The position numbers were made by a program, and so were the translations under genes. Below are positions 54,496-63,698 of a stretch of DNA of 64,000 nt, in pieces; position 1 is the first letter of the stretch, and the number at the start of each line of letters is the position of its first letter. A model generated the notes under the pieces. That model did not search any database. It worked only from the letters and a program-made list of their open reading frames with translations, and was not told where the DNA came from. This DNA is from Patiriisocius marinus (GTDB lineage Bacteria > Bacteroidota > Bacteroidia > Flavobacteriales > Flavobacteriaceae): the NCBI RefSeq assembly GCF_008974325.1, contig NZ_BKCG01000001.1, positions 186,001 through 250,000 on the forward strand. Reading direction: 5' to 3'.

Positions 54496-57006
54496 TTAGT
54501 TAATGGTTTTCATCTTTTGACGTTTAATAAACTTGACAATTTCATACCAAATAACTGATAAAAATCCCATCCCAACACTTATAGCTATGAGTGAAATTGG
54601 TAATATTTCGAATTGAAAAAATTGATTTATTGGTTTGAAAAACAATAATAGTACTGCTATAAACACAGTAATTCCAGTTACTATTGGTATCAATTTATTT
54701 TTGTAAGTTATAGTCGTCAATACTGAATAGAAAAAAGAACGATTCACAAAGGTTAGAAATATATTAGCCGAAATAAGTACCGTAAATACCATCGTTCTAG
54801 TAACTGATTCATTAAAACCTTGCGACACTGCATATTGATACGTCAATAACACACCCAAAGTTATCATCAACCCTTGAAAAACACTAGTAGTTAATTCTTT
54901 TCTATTAAAAAAAGACGCTGTAAAAGGTCTTGGTTTTTGGTGCATTGTATTTTTCTCCATTGGTTCATTTTCATACACAATTGAGCAGGTAGGTCCCATT
55001 ATTAACTCTAACAAAATAATATGAACTGGCGATAATATATTAGGAAATACCCATCCTAAAACCAAAGGCATAAACACCGTAAGGATGATTGGTATATGTA
55101 TTGAAATTATATATTGAATTGCCTTTTTTAAATTACTATAAATTTTTCTCCCCATACCAACTGCATCAACCATTTTAGAAAAATCATCATCGACTAATAT
55201 CAGTGACGCTGTATTTTTCGCTATTTCTGTTCCTTTTTTACCCATAGCAATACCTATGTGAGCTGTTTTTAATGCTGGACCATCGTTTACACCATCTCCC
55301 ACCATTGCCACAATTTCTCCGTTCGCTTTTAAGGCATTAACAATTTTAAGTTTCGCATCTGGAAACATTCTTGTAAAAATTTGTTTTTCTAATACAGTCT
55401 TAGATAGTTCCGTTGGCGACAATTTCATTAATTGATCGCCAGAAATACTCCGTTCATAGCCTCTAAAACCTATTTGTTTAGCAATTGCTGTAGTTGTTGC
55501 AGCATTGTCTCCCGTGATAATTTTCACATTGATTCCTGCTTTATGAAAAGCTTCAAAAACTGATTGGATATTCTTTTTTGGTGGATCATAAAAAGCCACT
55601 AACCCAATAAAATCAAATTTAAAATCCTGCTGTTTTTCTGGAAAGTTATCTCCTTCAAAATCAGCTTTACCTACTCCTAAAATACGATACCCGTCACTAG
55701 AGAGTATTGTAATAGCCTGTTGTACTTCCTCCTTTTCCATTGCAGAAAGCTTAGATACTTTTATTAAAGCTTCAGGCGCACCTTTTGCAGCTATTATTCT
55801 ATTTCCGTTATTATTTTGAAAAACGTGTGTCATCATTGGAGGTTTCCCCTCTAATGGATACTCATGATATATATTATAATTTGGTCTTTCATCATTTAAA
55901 AAGTGATTACTATAACTTTCATGCAAAGCAATTTCCATAGGATCAAATGGAATAGGTTCACTCGCCCACATTGAAATTTCAACTAATTTTTTATCCTCTT
56001 TAGTAAAGGTTTCGGAAGTTGAAATTATCTTTTTGTTTTTAAAAGTGTACAATTTAGCGAGCGTCATTTTATTCTCGGTTATTGTACCTGTTTTATCAAC
56101 ACAAATAATAGAAGCACTTCCTAAAGTTTCGACAGTTTTCATTTGTTTTACTACCACTCCCATCCTCATTAATCTCCAGGCTCCCATGGCCATAAACGTT
56201 GTAAACGCAACTGGAATTTCCTCAGGTAAAATACTCATAGCTAGTGTTAGCGCCTTAAGTAAACTATCTAACACGTTAAATGATTTAAAATAATTGATTG
56301 CCCACACTAACACGAAAACCAACACTCCACCAACCACCATTTTCTTTACAAAATTGTTGATTTGAACTTCTAAAGGTGTTTTCTCGTCAAGTACATCTTC
56401 AAGGCTTTTCCCTATTTTTCCTAATTTAGTATTTAGCCCTATACTAGTTACGGTTGCAATCGCTAAACCACTAGTCACCATTGCTCCCATATAAATGGTG
56501 CTATTATCTAAATCAGGATTTTTATAAACCGAAAAAGATTCTCCTGTGAGAATCGACTCATTCACTGAAAAATCATTTGAGTGTACAATTACCCCATCGG
56601 CTGGTATTGTTGTGCCTTCTTCCACCATCATACTATCACCCACTACAATTTCGGTAGTTTTTATTTCGGTTACTTCACCATCTCTTATTACTTTACAATT
56701 AGGATGTGTGTAAATTTTCAGCTTTGCTAAAGCGTCTCTACTTCTCGAATCTTGGTACAATGAAATTGCTGAAACAAATACAATTGCGATGGCTAAAAAA
56801 ATACCATCATCGTAATTTGCTGTAATAAAATAAATTGATGAGGTAACTAAAAGCAACACTACCATTGGCTCTTTTAGCAAGTTTTTTAATGCAAACCACA
56901 ACCCACTTTCTTTTTTAAAATTTAATACATTCTCACCGTGTACTCTACGTGATTCTAGTACTTGGTCACTAGTAAGGCCTTTTATATTTTGATTTTCTAT
57001 GGACAT
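54496..57006 (-). CDS. Cation-transporting P2-type ATPase (Ca-ATPase-like)
   Basis: 836 aa. The order is an N-terminal cation-ATPase segment (IKGLTSDQVLESRRVHGENV), the actuator TGES, the membrane ion site ILPEEIPVAF, the phosphorylation site DKTGTITENK, the nucleotide domain, the hinge GDGVNDGPALK, then C-terminal helices. It resembles bacterial calcium-type ATPases, but the PEEIP sequence of helix 4 differs from the SERCA PEGLP, so the ion is not certain. It lies divergent from the next gene with a shared Crp/Fnr-type site. Confidence 0.87.
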   Translation of the reverse strand: MSIENQNIKGLTSDQVLESRRVHGENVLNFKKESGLWFALKNLLKEPMVVLLLVTSSIYFITANYDDGIFLAIAIVFVSAISLYQDSRSRDALAKLKIYTHPNCKVIRDGEVTEIKTTEIVVGDSMMVEEGTTIPADGVIVHSNDFSVNESILTGESFSVYKNPDLDNSTIYMGAMVTSGLAIATVTSIGLNTKLGKIGKSLEDVLDEKTPLEVQINNFVKKMVVGGVLVFVLVWAINYFKSFNVLDSLLKALTLAMSILPEEIPVAFTTFMAMGAWRLMRMGVVVKQMKTVETLGSASIICVDKTGTITENKMTLAKLYTFKNKKIISTSETFTKEDKKLVEISMWASEPIPFDPMEIALHESYSNHFLNDERPNYNIYHEYPLEGKPPMMTHVFQNNNGNRIIAAKGAPEALIKVSKLSAMEKEEVQQAITILSSDGYRILGVGKADFEGDNFPEKQQDFKFDFIGLVAFYDPPKKNIQSVFEAFHKAGINVKIITGDNAATTTAIAKQIGFRGYERSISGDQLMKLSPTELSKTVLEKQIFTRMFPDAKLKIVNALKANGEIVAMVGDGVNDGPALKTAHIGIAMGKKGTEIAKNTASLILVDDDFSKMVDAVGMGRKIYSNLKKAIQYIISIHIPIILTVFMPLVLGWVFPNILSPVHIILLELIMGPTCSIVYENEPMEKNTMHQKPRPFTASFFNRKELTTSVFQGLMITLGVLLTYQYAVSQGFNESVTRTMVFTVLISANIFLTFVNRSFFYSVLTTITYKNKLIPIVTGITVFIAVLLLFFKPINQFFQFEILPISLIAISVGMGFLSVIWYEIVKFIKRQKMKTIN

Positions 57007-57099
57007 TCACTTCAATATTTTGATTCTAAATAACTAGTGCTATTTGAGTTTGAACCTTTTAATTTCTTGTAACTTTATTTACAAGAAATATTTGCGCAT

Positions 57100-57173
57100 C
57101 AAAATTAGAGATAGCGGCATTACCTTAATATGATTAAAATCAGTTAAAAAAGGCTTTTATATGCTGAAATTTG
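57100..57173. promoter_or_regulatory. Divergent promoters of the cation ATPase and the DUF6134-cls operon, shared site
   Basis: TGATTAAAATCA (57131-57142) is centred at 57136.5. On the minus strand the -7 element TAATTTTG (57107-57100) and on the plus strand GAAATTTG (57166-57173) each lie exactly 29.5 bases from the centre, as at the ccoI/Crp-Fnr pair. Confidence 0.78.
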
Positions 57174-57209
57174 CCTGAGAGAACATTCGCTAAAACCATT
57201 ACTATCACT

Positions 57210-57806
57210 ATGATTTGGAACTTAATATTTATTAATCTTTTCGTGTTTTCGTTAAATCCTATTAGCATTTCAGACAAAACACTTCACTTTGATATTGTTC
57301 ATAAAAACAATATAGTTGGAGATTTAATAGCCTCTAAGCGTGTTTTTGATTCTAAAACCTATTATGAAAGTTCTACAACTATCAAAACTAAAATTATAAG
57401 AGAATTTAGTGTCAACTACACATACAATGTGCAATTTTATAATGAAAATTTAGAAAAAGCTGACGTTCACATTACTGTAAATGATAAGCCACATGCTGAA
57501 ACACTAACAAAATGGAACAACACAAATTACCAAATTGTAAAAGATAACACTGTAGAAAACCCAATAAACAAGACTATTAATTACGCGACTATACAGTTGT
57601 ATTTTAAAGAACCTAAAAACATTAAATCTTGCTACTCAGAGCAAGATGCTAGTTTTAATACCATTGTATCAATGGGAGATCACGTCTATAAAAAAGTGAA
57701 CTCAAAAGGAAATGAAAATCTTTATTTTTATGAAAAAGGGACTTTGAAAAAAGCAACAATTGACGGAGGACTTATAAAGTTTGAAATTATAAGCACTAGA
57801 ATATGA
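57210..57806 (+). CDS. DUF6134-like secreted protein
   Basis: 198 aa from the ATG at 57210. An in-frame TTG at 57171 overlaps the -7 element and is rejected. The N terminus (MIWNLIFINLFVFSLNPI) is a signal sequence. The mature part is beta-rich (LHFDIVHKNNIVGDLIASKR, TIKTKIIREFSVNYTYNVQF), the pattern of the DUF6134 family, which has no known function. Its last four bases overlap the cardiolipin synthase start (ATGA). Confidence 0.7.
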   Translation: MIWNLIFINLFVFSLNPISISDKTLHFDIVHKNNIVGDLIASKRVFDSKTYYESSTTIKTKIIREFSVNYTYNVQFYNENLEKADVHITVNDKPHAETLTKWNNTNYQIVKDNTVENPINKTINYATIQLYFKEPKNIKSCYSEQDASFNTIVSMGDHVYKKVNSKGNENLYFYEKGTLKKATIDGGLIKFEIISTRI

Positions 57807-59239
57807 CGCTCTTTCTTATTTTGTATTTTCTTGTAGCTTTCATAATAATGGGAAAGTTATTACTTTATGGAATAAGGCCTACTAAAACACTCGCCTGGTT
57901 GTTAGCTATATTCACAGTTCCTGTGGGTGGAATGCTTTTTTACTTTATTCTTGGGCGAAATAGAAGAAAAAACAAATTCTATACACTCAAAAAAACCAAA
58001 GAAATATCGCAATACTATAAAAAAGTTGAAACCTATTATAATACTCTTGATAGTGCCAAAAATAGCAATGTACCACTTGCGATTAAAAAACATATTAAAC
58101 TAGCTAAGCTAATTACTAAAGGATCTAAATTTCTTCCATCTCTAGGAAATGAGTTAATTCCATTAAAAAATGGAAAAGCTACCTTCGATGCTATATTTAC
58201 CGCTTTATCAACTGCTAAGAAATTTATACATATTCAGTATTATATTTTTGAAGAAGGCGATTTAGCCGAAAAGTTCAAAACCTTATTAATTAGTAAAGCA
58301 AAAGAAGGTGTAGAGGTACGTTTTCTATATGATGCTTTAGGTAGTAGAACTTTAAGCAACAACTACATAAATAGTATTAAAAAAGAAGGGATAAAGGTTT
58401 ACAGTTTTTTACCGATGCGATTAGGTAGACTCTTATCTTCCATTAATTATAGAAACCATCGAAAAATAATTATAGTCGATGGTATTGTTGGGTTTACGGG
58501 TGGCATCAACGTATCAGACAAATATATAAAAGGTGATCCAGATTTAGGCAATTGGTATGATATGCATCTTCAATTAAGTGGAGCTATTGTTAATAGTTTA
58601 CAAGCTGTTTTCGCAATGGATTGGACTTTTGCAAGTGGAAATGACACTCTTTTAAACACAAAATATATTGTAAAACAGACTACAACAGGAAACGTTATTG
58701 CTCAAATTGTCGCAAGTGGTCCTGACTCTGATTTCTCCTCCATACAACAACTTTATTTTTCAATAATTAATAGTGCTAAAGAGTACGTTTATATTACAAA
58801 CCCATACATCATTCCGGGAGAAGCTCTCTTAGAAGCGTTACAAGTTGCAGCAATGAGTGGTATAGATATTAGGTTATTACTTTCTAAAAATTCAGATAGC
58901 TTTCTAGTTAAATGGAATGTGCGTTCACACTTCGAGCAGTTACTTGAAGCTGGAGTTAAAATATATTTATATCCAGATGGTTTTCTACATAGTAAAGTGA
59001 TCGTTTCAGATAATGCGTTAACGTCCATTGGCACCGCTAATTTAGACATTAGAAGTTTTGAGCAAAACTATGAAGTAAATGCACTTATTTATGATACTAA
59101 AATAACCAAAAAACTTAAAAGTGATTTTTTAAAGGACTGCGATAAAAGTAGTCAGATAGATTATAACCTATATCTAAAGAGGTCAAAAATAGACCGAATA
59201 AAAGAAGGGCTCGCTAAAGTTTTTAGCCCTATATTATAA
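57803..59239 (+). CDS. cls: Cardiolipin synthase
   Basis: 478 aa. Two N-terminal membrane helices (LILYFLVAFIIMGKLLLYGI and LAWLLAIFTVPVGGMLFYFI) and two phospholipase D HKD motifs: NHRKIIIVDGIVGFTGG and LHSKVIVSDNALTSIGTANL. It joins two phosphatidylglycerol molecules at the inner membrane. It is the second gene of a Crp/Fnr-controlled operon, so lipid composition may change at low oxygen. Confidence 0.94.
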   Translation: MTLFLILYFLVAFIIMGKLLLYGIRPTKTLAWLLAIFTVPVGGMLFYFILGRNRRKNKFYTLKKTKEISQYYKKVETYYNTLDSAKNSNVPLAIKKHIKLAKLITKGSKFLPSLGNELIPLKNGKATFDAIFTALSTAKKFIHIQYYIFEEGDLAEKFKTLLISKAKEGVEVRFLYDALGSRTLSNNYINSIKKEGIKVYSFLPMRLGRLLSSINYRNHRKIIIVDGIVGFTGGINVSDKYIKGDPDLGNWYDMHLQLSGAIVNSLQAVFAMDWTFASGNDTLLNTKYIVKQTTTGNVIAQIVASGPDSDFSSIQQLYFSIINSAKEYVYITNPYIIPGEALLEALQVAAMSGIDIRLLLSKNSDSFLVKWNVRSHFEQLLEAGVKIYLYPDGFLHSKVIVSDNALTSIGTANLDIRSFEQNYEVNALIYDTKITKKLKSDFLKDCDKSSQIDYNLYLKRSKIDRIKEGLAKVFSPIL

Positions 59240-59302
59240 TGTAATGTAGCATTTCTTATTAAAATTCAACTTCATATCTTTGAATCACCCAATACCATTA
59301 TA

Positions 59303-60067
59303 ATGAAATTAGGATTAGTACTATCTGGCGGAGGAGCTCGTGGAGCAGCACATATAGGGGCAATTAAAGCATTTGAAGAATACGGTATTTCGCCTACACA
59401 TGTTTCAGGAACAAGTGCAGGAGCGATTGTTGGCGCATTATACGCTGCGGGAATACCTTGGTCTGAAATTTTAAATTTTTTTAAAACCATCTCTATTTTT
59501 CAAACAACTAGATATGCACGGAATATGCCTGGTTTTATAAATTCGGGTAAGTTTTATGATGATTTAAAACAGTTTCTTCCTGATGACAATTTTAATGCAC
59601 TAGGGAAAGAGCTTTTTATAACCGCTGCTAACGTAATTGATGGTACTTCTAAAACTTTTAGCAAAGGACAACTTATAAAACCCATTATAGCTTCAGCTTC
59701 GTTTCCTGGTGTGTTTACTCCTACCGAAATTAATGGGAAGTTTTATATAGACGGTGGGACTTTAAATAATTTTCCTGTAGAACCACTGAAGGAAGAGTGC
59801 GACAAAATAATAGGTATTTACGTCAACCCTTTAAAAAAGATAACAATTAAAGACTTAAAATACTCTTTTGCAGTTGTAGAAAGAGCTTATAAAATTAAAG
59901 TTGCCTCAGAGTCTATGCTAAAATTTCCTGATTGTGATTTAGTAATATACCCTGAAGATTTATTAAAATTTGGGACTTTTGATATGAAAAACGTAGATGC
60001 AATTTTTAACGTAGGTTATACTTCAACAATTAAAATGCTAGAAGAAAACAAGTCCGTGTTTATCTAA
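59303..60067 (+). CDS. Patatin-like phospholipase
   Basis: 254 aa. The oxyanion hole is GGGARGAAHIG (residues 9-19), the nucleophile elbow is GTSAGAIVG (catalytic Ser) and the catalytic Asp is in IDGGTLNN. These define a patatin hydrolase (RssA-like). It lies 63 bases after cls with a -7-like TATCTTTG (59275-59282) between, so it may have a separate promoter. It probably acts on membrane lipids. Confidence 0.92.
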   Translation: MKLGLVLSGGGARGAAHIGAIKAFEEYGISPTHVSGTSAGAIVGALYAAGIPWSEILNFFKTISIFQTTRYARNMPGFINSGKFYDDLKQFLPDDNFNALGKELFITAANVIDGTSKTFSKGQLIKPIIASASFPGVFTPTEINGKFYIDGGTLNNFPVEPLKEECDKIIGIYVNPLKKITIKDLKYSFAVVERAYKIKVASESMLKFPDCDLVIYPEDLLKFGTFDMKNVDAIFNVGYTSTIKMLEENKSVFI

Positions 60068-60130
60068 TATTCAAAAAAAATGTTTTGTAAAAATTGTGAA
60101 ATTTCAGTAATAAAATTCATTTCTAACAGC

Positions 60131-60173
60131 TGATATTTATCATTTATTATATTACAGAAAGTAGTCACCTTTA
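60131..60173 (+). promoter_or_regulatory. Crp/Fnr-type site before the sigma-like gene
   Basis: TGATATTTATCA (60131-60142), centre 60136.5, then a weak -7 element CACCTTTA (60166-60173) at exactly 29.5 bases. The TTTA differs from the TTTG consensus, but the position fits. Confidence 0.6.
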
Positions 60174-60198
60174 TATATAATTTATAAAGTATTTGACT

Positions 60199-60975
60199 AT
60201 GAAACCTAATATCTCACTCTACAAAAACAAACAAGAGTTTCGTTTATCCTTTACAAGAACTTTCCCAGAATTAGTTAAATCTAAAAAGGAAGGCAATCAA
60301 GAATTTTTTAATCAGCAAGTTTTAAAAATTACACCCGATATCCGAAAATATATTAACGGGCAATTTAACACTGCAATTAAAAAAGGTCACTTTCCAAAAA
60401 ACAAGTATAAAGCAGATGATATTATTGATCAGCTTTTTATTGAAATATACAATCATATTGAAGAAGTAAATCATGAGGATGAATTTTATGTTTGGCTTTT
60501 GAAAAAAACAAACGAATTACTTGATGATGTTTTTGTCAATGAGGAATTTGACGAATTGTTTTTCAATAACATTGATGATTACTCTAAACCTGAGTGGGAT
60601 GAGCTACAGGAAAAGTATAGCACTGATGGTGGTGGCGATTTACTAATGATTGAAGACTTAGACGATATGTCATACAACCACAATGACTATAGTTTAAATC
60701 ATGTGTTTGTTGAAGAAAAAGAAAATGATTTAGTTAAAAAAATAGATAAAAATTTAAAAGATGAGGAGGTGCAAAAACACATAGAAATGGTATTACATAA
60801 TCTTCCAACTTCTATGCGGAACATTTTTGAACTTTTCACTAAACAGCATTTGGAAATAGAAGAAATAGCTCAAATTAAAAATATCACTATTGATAAGGCT
60901 AAACAGTTATTAAAAGATGCTAAAAAAGCATTACAACTTAGTCTTTTAAACAGATATCCTAAAGAGGATTATTAA
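60199..60975 (+). CDS. Sigma-70-like regulator with region 4 HTH
   Basis: 258 aa from the ATG at 60199; a TTG six bases upstream is not needed. The C terminus (LPTSMRNIFELFTKQHLEIE, then EIAQIKNITIDKAKQLLKDA) is a sigma region 4 helix-turn-helix. The N-terminal half (ITPDIRKYINGQFNTAIKKG) may be a diverged region 2. An acidic linker separates them (DDYSKPEWDELQEKY). It is an ECF-like sigma factor or a sigma-related protein. No anti-sigma gene is adjacent. A Crp/Fnr-type site lies upstream. Confidence 0.65.
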   Translation: MKPNISLYKNKQEFRLSFTRTFPELVKSKKEGNQEFFNQQVLKITPDIRKYINGQFNTAIKKGHFPKNKYKADDIIDQLFIEIYNHIEEVNHEDEFYVWLLKKTNELLDDVFVNEEFDELFFNNIDDYSKPEWDELQEKYSTDGGGDLLMIEDLDDMSYNHNDYSLNHVFVEEKENDLVKKIDKNLKDEEVQKHIEMVLHNLPTSMRNIFELFTKQHLEIEEIAQIKNITIDKAKQLLKDAKKALQLSLLNRYPKEDY

Positions 60976-60989
60976 GCTAAACTTCTTTA

Positions 60990-62264
60990 TTAAAAGACAC
61001 TAACTAACACCCAAATAACTCCTATTATAATTACGCTACCAAAAGCAAAACCCACATACTTAGCAGTAGTCTTTGAGCCTTTAAATATCGCAATACCTAA
61101 TTTGACAAGCATATTGCTAATGGTTGCTGCTATTATAACAGATGACGCAAGAGCAAGTTTATCTCCTTCGAGAGAGAATTTCGCCATACTAATGGTAATT
61201 GCATCAGTATCTGCTAAACCAGCAATTAAAGCAGAATAATACAATCCGCTTTCACCAAAAAACTGATTGCTATAAAAAACAGCGAAAAGTATGATAACAT
61301 ATACAGCTCCAAATTTTATAGCATTCAGTACATTTAATGGGTTACCTAATTTAATATTGGTATCTGGTTTAGGGTCATCCTTTCTCATTAATAATAAGGT
61401 TGCCGTAACACAAATTACTGTCAAAATCCCAAAAGGGATTGCGAGGTTTATTAAAATAGTATTGTTGAATATATAGGCTAACAAAGCAAGCCTAGGAAAC
61501 ATAATTGCCGATGCGACAATTATTCCTGCACTGTATTTTTTAGAAAGTTCTGGAGACTCTTTACTACTTGAGGCATAATTCCAGGCAACGGCTGTACTAG
61601 ATATGAGTCCTCCAAGGATGGCCGTAAGTATAATGCCTTTTTTTGACCCTACAAATTTCACTAAAAAGTATCCAATAAAGTTTAGAAAGGATACAATTAC
61701 AATTATAGAACCTATCTCAAAAGGGTTTATTAAACCATCTGGCCCATATGGTTTGTCAGGAAGGAAAGGGAGTATTAATAACGCTATAATAGTAAACTTA
61801 ATAAACGCAAAAAGCTCTTGAGAAGTTATATTACTTATAACAGATCTAAACCTTGTTTTTAATGAAAGTAACGTAACAATAATTACTGCTGTTGCAACAG
61901 CATCTCTATAGTATTCAGCCGAGACCATTATCCCTAAAACAAAAGTTGCTATTAAGGCTAAATTAGTCGTTAACCCTTGACCATATTCCTCTTGTTTTTG
62001 AGAAAAATGATAAAGCGCTAAAAATAAAATAAACGTACCTAGGCTTGTTATTAATAGCCAAGGAGTAAATAATTGAGTAAGACTAGCTATTGAGAAACCA
62101 AGGATTGCAACAATAGGGAATGTCCTTATTCCTGCAAATCCCTTTTCCTCTTTAAGTTTGTCGTATTCCCTTTCTAGGCCAATGATAAGGCCTATTCCTA
62201 AGCTTATCAAAACCCCTAACATATAGGGCCCAACTAGTACATTTATATCTTGGTATGTCTGCAT
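60990..62264 (-). CDS. MgtC/SapB-type membrane protein with DUF4010 domain
   Basis: 424 aa with about 11 membrane helices. The N terminus is MgtC/SapB-like (LGVLISLGIGLIIGLEREYD), followed by a DUF4010 segment (GLADTDAITISMAKFSLEGD). The function is not settled; MgtC relatives help growth in low magnesium. It is transcribed together with the small gene upstream (6-base gap) and converges on the sigma-like gene. Confidence 0.82.
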   Translation of the reverse strand: MQTYQDINVLVGPYMLGVLISLGIGLIIGLEREYDKLKEEKGFAGIRTFPIVAILGFSIASLTQLFTPWLLITSLGTFILFLALYHFSQKQEEYGQGLTTNLALIATFVLGIMVSAEYYRDAVATAVIIVTLLSLKTRFRSVISNITSQELFAFIKFTIIALLILPFLPDKPYGPDGLINPFEIGSIIVIVSFLNFIGYFLVKFVGSKKGIILTAILGGLISSTAVAWNYASSSKESPELSKKYSAGIIVASAIMFPRLALLAYIFNNTILINLAIPFGILTVICVTATLLLMRKDDPKPDTNIKLGNPLNVLNAIKFGAVYVIILFAVFYSNQFFGESGLYYSALIAGLADTDAITISMAKFSLEGDKLALASSVIIAATISNMLVKLGIAIFKGSKTTAKYVGFAFGSVIIIGVIWVLVSVF

Positions 62265-62270
62265 CTAGTA

Positions 62271-62657
62271 TTACATATACTTCTCAAGAAACCTGAAAAA
62301 CTCTTTTTTAAGCTCAGAGTATATATGTCTTTGTGTTTCTATTTTATTTCTAAACGCCACATGCTCTTTTGTTAAATGTATATCAAGCGCATCTTCACCT
62401 GTTTTGCTTTGTCCAGCAATACGAGTTTCGTGTTTATCTATAGTTTCCTGTAAATCTTGAATTACTCCTCCGTGAAGTATAAACTCGTTTTGATAGTGCT
62501 CTAATTGCGCAAGAACATCCTTATTTGTCCATCGTGAAACAAGTTCACTTAACTTGCTATTGAAAAACTTTAACTCATCTTTCCAAAATGCAAGTTCCCC
62601 TTTCCACTGCTCGTGTTCAAAGTGCATACTCGCATTTTCTAAAACATCTTTTTTCAT
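62271..62657 (-). CDS. Hypothetical helical protein, first gene of the DUF4010 operon
   Basis: 128 aa, soluble and almost entirely alpha-helical (HFEHEQWKGELAFWKDELKF, LQETIDKHETRIAGQ, FRNKIETQRHIYSELKKEFF), probably a coiled-coil bundle. No signal peptide, no known motif. It starts the operon with the MgtC/DUF4010 gene and is preceded by a perfect 18-base palindrome of the Crp/Fnr type. Confidence 0.7.
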   Translation of the reverse strand: MKKDVLENASMHFEHEQWKGELAFWKDELKFFNSKLSELVSRWTNKDVLAQLEHYQNEFILHGGVIQDLQETIDKHETRIAGQSKTGEDALDIHLTKEHVAFRNKIETQRHIYSELKKEFFRFLEKYM

Positions 62658-62705
62658 ATTAATTGTATTTAAAATTAAACTTTAGAATCACTTTAAAAAG
62701 CAACG

Positions 62706-62751
62706 TAAAGGTTTGTAATAAAAACAATATATAAACTGATTTAAATCAGTT
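62706..62751 (-). promoter_or_regulatory. Crp/Fnr-type site before the DUF4010 operon
   Basis: AACTGATTTAAATCAGTT (62734-62751) is a perfect 18-base palindrome with core TGATTTAAATCA, centre 62742.5. A weak -7 element AACCTTTA (62713-62706, minus strand) lies 29.5 bases away, the same spacing and nearly the same sequence as CACCTTTA before the sigma-like gene. Confidence 0.6.
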
Positions 62752-62773
62752 CGCTAAAGTTGTTTCAGCGGTA

Positions 62774-63604
62774 TTAGTATGACGTAATTTTCTTTCTTCG
62801 AATTGAATCTTTCTGAAATGTGCTCCATTTATAGTTTCCTTCATAAACTCCATTAGTCTCCCAATCACCATATAAAGGATTTGGCAGCACAATGAATTTT
62901 TTTCCGAAGTCTAATCTTAAACTATCAGCATTTTTATTTCTGATCTCTGTGGTACTTTTTTCAAACACAATTGAAAAATCGGATAAATTATCCCCTAGAA
63001 ACATCACGATATTATGTGATTTCATAACCTCAAGACGCCTGTCTAATTTTCCACTAGTGGCATCTTTTAAAAATACATGTGATTGATCTGCAAAAGGAAA
63101 ACCTACTTTTATTAGATTAGCAATTGTTTCCTTTTTCTGAAGTGTTTTTCTGTTTGAAATGTAAAAAACCTCAACTCCTTTACTCTTTGCATACTGGAAA
63201 AAATCAACCGCACCCGGAATTGCTTTTGCATTTTTAAGTGTTACCCATTCTTTCCATCGTGATGAGGTGTACTCTTCATCTAGCTCAACTTGTTTACCAC
63301 TATATGGACTATTATCTAAAATAGTTTCATCAATATCTGTTACGATAGCAATTGGTTTATCAAACTCGTTTTTAGCATTTAAAATATTGTCTAACTGTAA
63401 TCTCGCTAAGTTAAAAGCTTGATATGTTAAAGCTCTATACTCAGCTGATTGTTGTTGCCAAAGTATTGCTTGAATGGAGTGCTCACGAACAGGAATATTC
63501 GTGTTTATAGTTGTTATTTTGCTACTTTCGGTTTGTGTTACTTGAGTTTTGCAACCTATAAGTAATCCAAAACTAAAAAGGGTAATGAGCAATTTCTGTT
63601 TCAT
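62774..63604 (-). CDS. e(P4)-family acid phosphatase/5'-nucleotidase, lipoprotein
   Basis: 276 aa. The lipobox is GLLIGC (Cys18). HAD-type class C acid phosphatase motifs: AIVTDIDETILDNSPYSGKQ with the two catalytic Asp, FYISNRK (motif 2) and the C-terminal LFLGDNLSDF-like (MFLGDNLSDFS). Such outer-membrane lipoproteins remove phosphate from nucleotides such as NMN so that the nucleosides can be taken up. A -7 element TAATTTTG is on the minus strand at 63625-63618; no regulator site seen. Confidence 0.88.
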   Translation of the reverse strand: MKQKLLITLFSFGLLIGCKTQVTQTESSKITTINTNIPVREHSIQAILWQQQSAEYRALTYQAFNLARLQLDNILNAKNEFDKPIAIVTDIDETILDNSPYSGKQVELDEEYTSSRWKEWVTLKNAKAIPGAVDFFQYAKSKGVEVFYISNRKTLQKKETIANLIKVGFPFADQSHVFLKDATSGKLDRRLEVMKSHNIVMFLGDNLSDFSIVFEKSTTEIRNKNADSLRLDFGKKFIVLPNPLYGDWETNGVYEGNYKWSTFQKDSIRRKKITSY

Positions 63605-63698
63605 AGTATTTTTAATTCAAAATTATAAAAACTGACATCCTTTTGAAAAACTCAATATCTATAATTCACATAAATAACTGAGCTGTAATTTAAAAAAG

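Noticed and set aside
57171-57209. TTG start for the DUF6134-like gene
   Set aside because: It overlaps the -7 promoter element, so it would lie before the transcription start.
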